Notes under the pieces: model-generated
Told to the model about the DNA's origin: nothing
Database searches by the model: none
The model's input: only the letters and a program-made list of their open reading frames with translations
Shown here: positions 45,095 to 55,617 of the stretch, one piece after another
Numbering within the stretch: position 1 is the first letter of the stretch
Layout of the letters: each line of letters begins with the position of its first letter
Made by a program: the position numbers and the translations under genes
NCBI GenBank assembly: GCA_947095585.1
Contig: OX352761.1
Span: forward strand, 86,680,419 to 86,744,418
DNA: 64,000 nucleotides
Reading direction: 5' to 3'
From: Nephrocerus scutellatus
Taxonomy: Eukaryota > Arthropoda > Insecta > Diptera > Pipunculidae

Positions 45095-46768
45095 GCCGCT
45101 TGAGAAATTGCTTAGTTCTCGAAATTCCAGACCATAATGATCATATTCCAGAATTCCCATAGGAAGAAGTCTTATAGCCGCATATTAGTCCTGCATTCCG
45201 AATTTCATTTGAATCGCTTGAGAAATTGCTTTGTTCCAGAAATTCCAGACCATAATGATCATATTCAAGAATTTTCATAGCAAGAAGTCTTAAGCCGGAA
45301 CTATAACCAAATTTCATCTCTTTACGCTAGTGTCAAAACCCGACGATTAAATGAGCGAATACAATGAAAATGTATGCTGCGCCCATAATAGCGTTCGCAA
45401 TAGTTTCGTTACTTTGGCAATCGATTAGATGTGCGCTGGCGAGCGCATTTTCTTAAGAAAACATGACAGTTGTCATATGTTATTTCGTCGAGGTGACAAA
45501 ACTACATTATGGTCGGATGAGAAACTTAGAATCTTTGGAAAGCATTTCGTCGGATTTTGACTTTAACGTAAGGGGGCGAAATTGCATTATAGTTTAGCCT
45601 TTATAGTCGCATCTTAGTCCTACTGTCCTGTAATTCCAGACAATAATGATCATATTCTAGAATTTCCATAGGAAGAAATCTAATAGTCACATCTTACTCC
45701 TACATTTCGAATTTCATGCGAATCGCTTGAGAAGTTGCTTTGTTCCAAAAATTCCAGACAATAATGATCATATTCCAGAATTTCCATAGGAAGAAATCTT
45801 ATAGTCACATCTTAGTCCTACATTCCGAATTTCATGCGAATCGGTTGAGATATTGCTTTGTTCCAGAAATTCCAGACAATAATGATCATATTCCAGAATT
45901 TCCATAGGAACAAGTCTTATAGTCACATATTAGTCCTACATTCCGAGTTTCATATGAATCCCTTGAGAAATGGCTTGGTTCCAAAAATCCCAGTTCCTAT
46001 TGGCCAGATCCCAGAATTTCCATAGGAACAAGTCTTATAGTCACATATTAGTCCCACATTCCGAGTTTAATACGAATCACTTGAGAAATGGCTTGGTTCC
46101 AAAAATCCCAGACCCTATTGGCCAGATTCCAGAATTTCCATAGGAACAAGTCTTATAGTCACATATTAGTCCTACATTCCGAGTTTCATACAAATCCCTT
46201 GAGAAATGGCTTGGTTCCAAAAATCCCAGACCCTATTGGCCAGATCCTAGAATTTCCATAGGAACAAGTCTTATAGTCACATATTAGTCCTACATTCCGA
46301 GTTTCATACAAATCCCTTGAGAAATGGCTTGGTTCAAAAAATCCCAGACCCTATTGGCCAGATCCTAGAATTTCCATAGGAACAAGTCTTATAGTCACAT
46401 ATTAGTCCTACATTCCGAGTTTCATACGAATCCCTTGAGAAATGGCTTGGTTCCAAAAATCCCAGACCCTATTGGCCAGATCCCAGAATTTCCATAGGAA
46501 CAAGTCTTATAGTCACATATTAGTCCTACATTCCGAGTTTCATACGAATCCCTTGAGAAATGGCTTGGTTCCAAAAATCCCAAATATTATTATAAGTTAC
46601 ACAAAAAAGGCATATTCCAGAATTTCCATAGGAACAATGCTTATGTTCGTATCTTAGTCCCGAGTTTCCATAGGAACAAACGTTAGTTGTATCATAGTCC
46701 TACATACCGAATTTAATACGAATCGCTTGAGAAATTCCAGACCCTATTGGTTATATTCCATAATTTCC
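45095..46768 (-). repeat. Satellite, reverse orientation, with MITE (unit 1)
   Basis: About 11 reverse monomers. The first two carry ATAATGATCATATTC in place of the CCTATTGGCCAGAT-type sequence. Monomers from about 45900 are very uniform (CTTATAGTCACATATTAG, CCCTTGAGAAATGGCTTGG). A 308-bp MITE interrupts them. Confidence 0.9.
45293..45600. mobile_element. Harbinger-type MITE H1 in satellite, copy 2
   Basis: The 308-bp element is flanked by TTA (45290-45292 and 45601-45603). Removing it with one TTA restores the satellite string AAGTCTTATAGTCGCATC. The ends pair as in the copy at 1737. Confidence 0.85.
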
Positions 46769-48840
46769 AACTTGCAAGCTACCTTCCTACTATTTCCTTT
46801 TCTTTTGGCTTGTCGTTAATCATGTACAGTAACTAGAGGAAATAACTCTTCGATCAATTAAAAAAAGAGCAGGGTAGGCTGTGTCGAGGACACGGCCGAG
46901 GGTTTTGAGCGTGACAACGTCTGTCCGGGACGAAAGAAAAGAAAACAAAGATCTTGTTGTCTGTGGGACATAAACACGGACGTATATATTAAAAAAAAAT
47001 TCATAACAATTTATTGTGAGGTGGGTACATATTAAATATATCATATCACTGCACAAACATAGTAATGCAGTTGCGTCGATAGTAGTAGGAGAAGTAAGAG
47101 CTGTTAAAAAAATATGTGCGTGTAATCTTTACGCGCGGTTGGAGTGAAATTCTTTGACGTTGTGGCCAATATTACGATTAAATTAAAAGGCACGAGCCGC
47201 TTGAGAAATTGCTTAGTTCTCGAAATTCCAGACCATAATGATCATATTCCAGAATTCCCATAGGAAGAAGTCTTATAGCCGCATATTAGTCCTGCATTCC
47301 GAATTTCATTTGAATCGCTTGAGAAATTGCTTTGTTCCAGAAATTCCAGACCATAATGATCATATTCAAGAATTTTCATAGCAAGAAGTCTTAAGCCGGA
47401 ACTATAACCAAATTTCATCTCTTTACGCTAGTGTCAAAACCCGACGATTAAATGAGCGAATACAATGAAAATGTATGCTGCGCCCATAATAGCGTTCGCA
47501 ATAGTTTCGTTACTTTGGCAATCGATTAGATGTGCGCTGGCGAGCGCATTTTCTTAAGAAAACATGACAGTTGTCATATGTTATTTCGTCGAGGTGACAA
47601 AACTACATTATGGTCGGATGAGAAACTTAGAATCTTTGGAAAGCATTTCGTCGGATTTTGACTTTAACGTAAGGGGGCGAAATTGCATTATAGTTTAGCC
47701 TTTATAGTCGCATCTTAGTCCTACTATCCTGTAATTCCAGACAATAATGATCATATTCTAGAATTTCGATAGGAAGAAATCTAATAGTCACATCTTTCTC
47801 CTACATTTCGAATTTCATGCGAATCGCTTGAGAAGTTGCTTTGTTCCAAAAATTCCAGACAATAATGATCATATTCCAGAATTTCTATAGGAAGAAATCT
47901 TATAGTCACATCTTAGTCCTACATTCCGAATTTCATGCGAATCGGTTGAGATATTGCTTTGTTCCAGAAATTCCAGACAATAATGATCATATTCCAGAAT
48001 TTCCATAGGAACAAGTCTTATAGTCACATATTAGTCCTACATTCCGAGTTTCATATGAATCCCTTGAGAAATGGCTTGGTTCCAAAAATCCCAGTTCCTA
48101 TTGGCCAGATCCCAGAATTTCCATAGGAACAAGTCTTATAGTCACATATTAGTCCCACATTCCGAGTTTAATACGAATCACTTGAGAAATGGCTTGGTTC
48201 CAAAAATCCCAGACCCTATTGGCCAGATTCCAGAATTTCCATAGGAACAAGTCTTATAGTCACATATTAGTCCTACATTCCGAGTTTCATACAAATCCCT
48301 TGAGAAATGGCTTGGTTCCAAAAATCCCAGACCCTATTGGCCAGATCCTAGAATTTCCATAGGAACAAGTCTTATAGTCACATATTAGTCCTACATTCCG
48401 AGTTTCATACAAATCCCTTGAGAAATGGCTTGGTTCCAAAAATCCCAGACCCTATTGGCCAGATCCTAGAATTTCCATAGGAACAAGTCTTATAGTCACA
48501 TATTAGTCCTACATTCCGAGTTTCATACGAATCCCTTGAGAAATGGCTTGGTTCCAAAAATCCCAGACCCTATTGGCCAGATCCCAGAATTTCCATAGGA
48601 ACAAGTCTTATAGTCACATATTAGTCCTACATTCCGAGTTTCATACGAATCCCTTGAGAAATGGCTTGGTTCCAAAAATCCCAAATATTATTATAAGTTA
48701 CACAAAAAAGGCATATTCCAGAATTTCCATAGGAACAATGCTTATGTTCGTATCTTAGTCCCGAGTTTCCATAGGAACAAACGTTAGTTGTATCATAGTC
48801 CTACATACCGAATTTAATACGAATCGCTTGAGAAATTCCA
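46740..48840. repeat. Duplicated block, unit 2 (P deleted, satellite, MITE)
   Basis: A 2,101-bp repeat of the block starting at 43601. Segment P is reduced to 428 bp (46769-47196). About 1.05 kb is gone between TTAAAAAAAAATTC and ATAACAATTTATTG, with the three-base microhomology TTC at the junction. Satellite and MITE parts are almost identical to unit 1. Confidence 0.9.
47394..47701. mobile_element. Harbinger-type MITE H1 in satellite, copy 3
   Basis: The same 308-bp element, at the same position of the same monomer with the same TTA flanks. It was copied by the block duplication and not by a new insertion. Confidence 0.85.
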
Positions 48841-51800
48841 GACCCTATTGGTTATATTCCATAATTTCCAACTTGCAAGCTACCTTCCTACTATTTCCTT
48901 TTCTTTTGGCTTGTCGTTAATCATGTACAGTAACTAGAGGAAATAACTCTTCGATCAATTAAAAAAAGAGCAGGGTAGGCTGTGTCGAGGACACGGCCGA
49001 GGGTTTTGAGCGTGACAACGTCTGTCCGGGACGAAAGAAAAGAAAACAAAGATCTTGTTGTCTGTGGGACATAAACACGGACGTATATATTAAAAAAAAA
49101 TTCTATACTAAATACAAGTCCTACAACTTGCACCGTAGCTCATCACATACATTATCATCACATACATTATCATCACATCACATTATATATAAATTATTTA
49201 TCAGCGAATTTTAATGTTCATAACCACTAACTGTGAAGTGGCTGCATATTGCATATCACTGCCCAAACAGAGTAATCAGCTTTTGGTTTCAACTCATAAA
49301 AAAATTTGAGTTGTTTTAAATTAAATTTGAAGAGAAGAGAAGTGAGCAGCACTAACCAATGCATCGAAATGGAATGCTAAGAATGTCGCTTTGAAACATG
49401 CAGGCCAATTATTGGTGATTAAATTTCTTTTGCATGGTTCTCTCCCTTCTGTAATAGATCAAAGAGTTATTCAATTTATAAAAAAATTGAGTAATTTTAA
49501 AATAAATTTTAAGAGAAATGAAATTTAAGAGAGAAGAATTTCGCTTTGATACATGCAGGCCAATTATTCATCATTAAATTTCTTTTGCATGGTTCTCTCT
49601 CTTCTGTAATTGATCGAAGAGTTATTTACTCTAGTTACTGTAAACATGACTAAGGATAAGATAAGCGAAAAGAAAAGGAAATAGTTGCAAGGAAGCTCGC
49701 AGCACTGTATCGAGCAGAGCAGAGGACCGATAGAAAATGAACAGAGACTATACTATTACTACGGCTGTGGTAAAGAATTAAGAATCTTCGCAGCTTGTGC
49801 TGCACAAAAAAATGGCAGGCAGTCGGTATGCACGAAATTGCGGCTATATTTTGAACCTACTTACAGGCTGCTTGTAGGGCGACAATTTGACATTTACATT
49901 TTGCTATTTGCATCCCATTTTAAGTAGCTGCGTAAACTGCGCAGTCGATTTTTCTTTAATGCATTGGCTGAAAAGTGAAGTGAAAACCAACATGCAGTAT
50001 AAACTGCGCAGCGGCTGAATTCTTGACCGCAGCCTACTACTGCATATGTTTATTTCGTTCTGCTCTGCTTGATTGTATGTTATTAAAACCACATACATGA
50101 TCATCAATCACATCACATACAACGAATAAATAATTTATAAGCTGATTTAAATGTTCATAACAATTTATTGTGAGGTGGGTACATATTAAATATATCATAT
50201 CACTGCACAAACATAGTAATGCAGTTGCGTCGATAGTAGTAGGAGAAGTAAGAGCTGTTAAAAAAATATGTGCGTGTAATCTTTACGCGCGGTTGGAGTG
50301 AAATTCTTTGACGTTGTGGCCAATATTACGATTAAATTAAAAGGCACGAGCCGCTTGAGAAATTGCTTAGTTCTCGAAATTCCAGACCATAATGATCATA
50401 TTCCAGAATTCCCATAGGAAGATGTCTTATAGCCGCATATTATTCCTGCATTCCGAATTTCATTTGAATCGCTTGAGAAATTGCTTTGTTCCAGAAATTC
50501 CAGACCATAATGATCATATTCAAGAATTTTCATAGCAAGAAGTCTTAAGCCGGAACTATAACCAAATTTCATCTCTTTACGCTAGTGTCAAAACCCGACG
50601 ATTAAATGAGCGAATACAATGAAAATGTATGCTGCGCCCATAATAGCGTTCGCAATAGTTTCGTTACTTTGGCAATCGATTAGATGTGCGCTGGCGAGCG
50701 CATTTTCTTAAGAAAACATGACAGTTGTCATATGTTACTTCGTCGAGGTGACAAAACTACATTATGGTCGGATGAGAAACTTAGAATCTTTGGAAAGCAT
50801 TTCGTCAGATTTTGACTTTAACGTAAGGGGGCGAAATTGCATTATAGTTTAGCCTTTATAGTCGCATCTTAGTCCTACTGTCCTGTAATTCCAGACAATA
50901 ATGATCATATTCTAGAATTTCCATAGGAAGAAATCTAATAGTCACATCTTACTCCTACATTTCGAATTTCATGCGAATCGCTTGAGAAGTTGCTTTGTTC
51001 CAAAAATTCCAGACAATAATGATCATATTCCAGAATTTCCATAGGAAGAAATCTTATAGTCACATCTTAGTCCTACATTCCGAATTTCATGTGAATCGGT
51101 TGAGATATTGCTTTGTTCCAGAAATTCCAGACAATAATGATCATATTCCAGAATTTCCATAGGAACAAGTCTTATAGTCACATATTAGTCCTACATTCCG
51201 AGTTTCATATGAATCCCTTGAGAAATGGCTTGGTTCCAAAAATCCCAGTTCCTATTGGCCAGATCCCAGAATTTCCATAGGAACAAGTCTTATAGTCACA
51301 TATTAGTCCCACATTCCGAGTTTAATACGAATCACTTGAGAAATGGCTTGGTTCCAAAAATCCCAGACCCTATTGGCCAGATTCCAGAATTTCCATAGGA
51401 ACAAGTCTTATAGTCACATATTAGTCCTACATTCCGAGTTTCATACAAATCCCTTGAGAAATGGCTTGGTTCCAAAAATCCCAGACCCTATTGGCCAGAT
51501 CCTAGAATTTCCATAGGAACAAGTCTTATAGTCACATATTAGTCCTACATTCCGAGTTTCATACAAATCCCTTGAGAAATGGCTTGGTTCCAAAAATCCC
51601 AGACCCTATTGGCCAGATCCTAGAATTTCCATAGGAACAAGTCTTATAGTCACATATTAGTCCTACATTCCGAGTTTCATACGAATCCCTTGAGAAATGG
51701 CTTGGTTCCAAAAATCCCAGACCCTATTGGCCAGATCCCAGAATTTCCATAGGAACAAGTCTTACAGTCACATATTAGTCCTACATTCCGAGTTTCATAC

Positions 51801-52430
51801 GAATCCCTTGAGAAATGGCTTGGTTCTTAAAATCCCATACCCTATTGGCCAGATCCCAGAATTTCGATAGGACCAAGTCTTATAGTCACATATTAGTCCT
51901 ACATTCCGAGTTTCATACGAATCCCTTGAGAAATGGCTTGGTTCCAAAAATCCCAGACCCTATTGGCCAGATCCTAGAATTTCCATAGGAACAAGTCTTA
52001 TAGTCACATATTAGTCCTACATTCCGAGTTTCATACGAATCCCTTGAGAAATGGCTTGGTTCCAAAAATCCCAGTCCCTATTGGCCAGATCCCAGAATTT
52101 CCATAGGAACAAGTCTTATAGTCACATATTAGTCCTACATTCCGAGTTTAATACGAATCCCTTGAGAAATGGCTTGGTTCCAAAAATCCCAGGCCATATT
52201 GGCCAGATCCCAGAATTTCCATAGGAACAAGTCTTATTGTCACATATTAGTGCTACATTCCGAGTTTTATACGAATCCCTTGAGAAATGGCTTGGTTCCA
52301 AAAATCCCAGGCCCTATTGGCCAGATCCCAGAATTTCCATAGGAACAAGTCTTATAGTCACATCTTAGTCCTACATTCCGAATTTCATGCGAATCTCTTG
52401 GGAAATAGCTTAGTTCCCAAAGTACTGACA
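48841..52430. repeat. Duplicated block, unit 3 (full P, satellite, MITE)
   Basis: A third copy of the block, with full-length P (48870-50350) nearly identical to 43630-45094. An 18-bp ACATTATCATCACAT duplication near 49145 is the main length difference. The satellite tail (about 50870-52430) has more monomers than the other units, roughly 13. Confidence 0.9.
50548..50855. mobile_element. Harbinger-type MITE H1 in satellite, copy 4
   Basis: The same insertion as at 45293 and 47394, with TTA flanks at 50545-50547 and 50856-50858. Confidence 0.85.
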
Positions 52431-53605
52431 TTTAAAAGTGTGAGCAGTGACCACAACAGTGGGACATTTAACATTTGACTTTTTGAACATGCACCCCTTG
52501 TAGTGAGACGTTGTCACGTCAAAAATAAGAGAACCATGAAAAGAAAATGTTTCAAGGTACATTCTTCGATGCTCGTACGATACCATTCCGATGCATGTGT
52601 TAGTGCTGCTCGCTTCATTTCTCATCAAATTTAATTTAAAACTACTCAAATTTTTTATAAATTGAAAGCCAAAGCTGCATTACTGTGTTTGGGCAGTGAG
52701 TTATATGCAAAATGCAATATGCATCCATCTCACAGTAAGTGATTATGAACAATTTAATCCGCTTATAAATTGGGTATTTCATTGTATGTGATGTGATGAT
52801 GATGTATGTGATAAGCTACAGTGCCCAAAACCCAAAAAACTGTACGCATACTAATGCTGTAAACCCATCCCAAACGCATCTGTGTTTGTGGGATGTGAAT
52901 ACAGTGTACAAAAAATAAGCAACAGCAAAGAGTGAGAAACGTAAGATGTGGTAGTGGGAAACATTAAAAATTTATATGGATTTTGCTCTTTAGTTGATTA
53001 CTAATACAAATACGTTTGGGATAAATCTAAGCATTTATCTGTGTACGATCGGAACAGTTAAGCTTTCTATAGAGATGGTTTTGACGGTGCCAGTCGTAGG
53101 ACTGTCCTCTTTTTAGTATTTAGTATAGCAGAAAATTTTTTTTTAATCATTTCTACATTACTAAGTGTTAATAAAATCATCATTGCGATGATTTTCATTA
53201 TTCAAATTCTTCAGAATTATATTGGCCATGAATGTGCAATGCGTTTTTAAATTCTCTACACCTATGAGTATTTACTTCGCGTCCGGATGTGGTGTGAAAA
53301 AACATACTTTCATTTCAAATTTATTTTTACTTTTGGTTTCACTTGACAGCAGAATTGCATTTTCTATGAATGTCTGAAAACTAACATGCACGAAACACGA
53401 TGTAGTGAGCAGTGGTGATTAAAAAGAGAAAAATCAATGCTACTGGTATTGGTATGTTTTATGAATAATATGTGCCTCTTACAAGTTTCAAACTGTTCTC
53501 TTATTCGTGTGCGGAATAAAACCTTCTCTACAGAAAGCCCAACAGTACGCATACTATTGCTGTAAAAAAACGCTGCTGTATTTGTAAGATGTGAATACAA
53601 GATGT
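52431..53605. other. Inverted, diverged relative of P, then AT-rich DNA
   Basis: The reverse complement of about 52590-52830 aligns with 43905-44120. Shared words are ATCACATCACAT, GCATATTGCAT, TCACTGCCCAAACA and GAGCAGCACTAA. From 52830 to 53605 I see no gene or repeat family. Confidence 0.6.
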
Positions 53606-53894
53606 GGGCGCCGTGGCTCAGTGGAAGTGCACATGGCTGCTGAGCAGGAGGTTCAGGTTCGAATCCCAGCAACACCCAAAAGTATTTTTCACAGTGTCCC
53701 ACCTCTCGCGAATGGGTGACAAACGTTCCGAGAGTAATACCTCTTGTCACGGAAAGCTTCTCAATTCGCCGTTCGGATCCGGCCTTAAATTGTAGGTCCC
53801 TTCCATTTGTGTCCAAAAATTAACATGTGCAGCACAAATGGTCGCGAGAAGTTAGGCCTTGGACCGCAATGGTCTGTCGCGCCGATTATTATTT
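53606..53894 (+). mobile_element. tRNA-derived SINE, full length
   Basis: It opens with a tRNA-like head, GGGCGCCGTGGCTCAGTGG. The A box TGGCTCAGTGG is at 53614-53624 and the B box GGTTCGAATCC at 53656-53666, 31 bp apart as in Pol III promoters. The acceptor ends do not pair well, so it is not a functional tRNA. The body ends TTGGACCGCAATGGTCTGTC GCGCC with a short ATT-rich tail. AATACA on both sides (53594 and 53896) may be the target duplication. Confidence 0.85.
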
Positions 53895-54160
53895 TAATAC
53901 AGTGTATATAAGAATAAACAGACGCATATATTGAAACGCTTTAACTGGTGGGACTGAAAAGAGTGAGAAACGTAAGTTGTAGAAGACACATACTAATTGT
54001 ATATGGATTTTTCTCTTTCGTTGATTACCAATGCATCTAATTTTGTTAGTTTTTAAGCATGGATCTATCAATCAACAAAACAGTTGGGCTTTCTGTAGAT
54101 AGAGTTTTGGTCGAAACCCTCTATAGACTGTTAGAAGTGTAAACTAGTCTTAATAACATT
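53895..54160. other. AT-rich DNA, nothing recognised
   Basis: No coding or repeat signature is visible here. Confidence 0.5.
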
Positions 54161-54292
54161 TATAGCTATATTTTATATGCCGAGGAATAAGGAATTACAA
54201 CAACAATTGCACTTATTCCTTCTTTGGAATAAGAAAACCTGCTGTTTTTGACAAATCAAATACGCTATGTAGTGAGAGGTGGCAGCTCTGTT
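54161..54292. mobile_element. MITE M2, damaged copy
   Basis: It begins TATAGCTATATTTTATATGC and shares GCCGAGGAA, ACAACAACAATTGCACT and AAAACCTGCTGTTT with the next copy. The right end is altered and its limit is uncertain. Confidence 0.6.
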
Positions 54293-54294
54293 AT

Positions 54295-54440
54295 ATTAGC
54301 TGTATTTTATTTGCCGAGGAACAACAACAATTGCACTGTCGAATTCCTTCTTTGCAATTGTGAAAACCTACTGTTTGGCTGGTTTTGGCTGGTTTTGACA
54401 TTCGAATTCCGAACTCGCTCGGCAATAAAATGCAGCTATT
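54295..54440. mobile_element. MITE M2
   Basis: ATTAGCTGTATTTTATTTGC on the left pairs with the reverse complement of GGCAATAAAATGCAGCTATT on the right. A GGCTGGTTTT string is duplicated in tandem inside. It is closely related to the insertion in the BEL 3' LTR at 29639. Confidence 0.8.
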
Positions 54441-54456
54441 ATTGAAATAATTGCTA

Positions 54457-54645
54457 TACTGCTTTGGCAAAGCCAGCTTGGCTTTACTTTAATTCTCAAA
54501 GCAACAGCTTTTGGTTTTACCGCCTTACGGTGAGTACCATAACTATAAAATGGCTTTAGTTTCTGAATCCTTTTATGGATTTACTTTCGGGTTTTTGCTT
54601 ATGCAATTGATGTAGAAAGCCAAGCTGGCTTTGCCAAAGCAATAT
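54457..54645. mobile_element. MITE M1 with long inverted ends
   Basis: ATACTGCTTTGGCAAAGCC at the left and its complement GGCTTTGCCAAAGCAATAT at the right extend to about 28-bp inverted repeats (through AGCTTGGCTTT). Each end is itself partly palindromic (GGCAAAGCC near GCTTTGGC). TA flanks the ends, compatible with a mariner-like target. A diverged copy is at 1462. Confidence 0.8.
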
Positions 54646-54839
54646 AGGTAATATAAGTTCAGTTCTGTTTTGTCATTAATCGAATACACATGTCTTTTTT
54701 AACTTATTCCGAATTGCTGCCGTTGCGAAGTATCTAGTGGGCATGGGCTATCGCGTGTAAATTGGTGCCAAACAAACGTTTACTTGGACCAATTTAAGCA
54801 TTTTTTGATTGGAATTTATTTGTGTATAAGTATATCGAG

Positions 54840-55617
54840 ATGGCTGGTGAAGAAAAATGTGCCTTCAAACAACTCGAAGGACGTGAGTTCGACAACTGGT
54901 TTTCCACCTGAAAATTACTTCGGAGGAAAAGGGTGTCGAAAAATGGCTGGAAATTGTAGTCGGTGCCGACGTCGAGAAATTCAACAATCAGCCATCAGCC
55001 ATCTCGACAAACTTGCAAACATGGTCGTGACAGCATTGGAGACGATCAAACCATCTAAATTGATGATGGAATTGGTGCGTTCGCGCCTTTTGGACGAGGC
55101 AAGCAAAACTTCAAGTGGTCTTCCGAATAGTGATTCAGACAACGTCGCCATATATGGCAGTGGTGCTTCGAAGCAATTTAAGTGCTATTTCTGCAAAAAG
55201 CTTGGCCAACTAAGGGACGCATGTCCGAAATTGATACAACGGAACTCTAATAGTGGATCATCGAACACAATTCTAATGGGAAACCTAATCAGCAGCGTTA
55301 TCAAAAGCCAAATGCGAATCGGGAGTCGAATAGAGATGCGACAGTGTGGAATGCAGACGACAATACGTTTTATTGTTGACTCTGGTGCTTCAGAGCACAA
55401 GTCAATGTTCAGCGAGCTGTGGAATTTGACCGAGCTGGTCGTCGTTGGTGTTGCGAAGAATAGTGCGTCGATCACAGCAACAAAATGTGGTACAATTCTG
55501 GGAACTATCAATGGCACAGAGCGTCAGTTCACGCTCACGAATGTTTTATCTAAAATCCAAAACACAATTTGATATCTGTGAGTCGTTTAGAGAGCTCTGG
55601 ATGTCAAGTTGTCTCCC
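54840..55617 (+). pseudogene. Copia-type gag-protease remnant
   Basis: A Gag-like start MAGEEKCAFKQLEGREFDNW begins at ATG 54840 but reaches a stop after about 23 codons. The rest is in a neighbouring frame (LANMVVTALETI and LVRSRLLDEASK). It includes a damaged zinc knuckle, CYFCKKLGQLRDAC (His replaced), and the protease active site FIVDSGASEH (about 55367-55398). NLISVSRLES-like sequence near 55568-55600 shows the usual copia order, in a shifted frame. Integrase and RT are missing because a LINE sequence starts at about 55618. Confidence 0.8.

Noticed and set aside
43681..49133. Recurring minus-strand 70-78 codon frame in segment P
   Set aside because: It recurs only because the DNA block is duplicated. 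It is truncated and altered in unit 2, with no recognisable domain.
53606..53680. Functional tRNA gene
   Set aside because: A and B boxes are present, but the acceptor ends do not pair and a SINE body follows directly.
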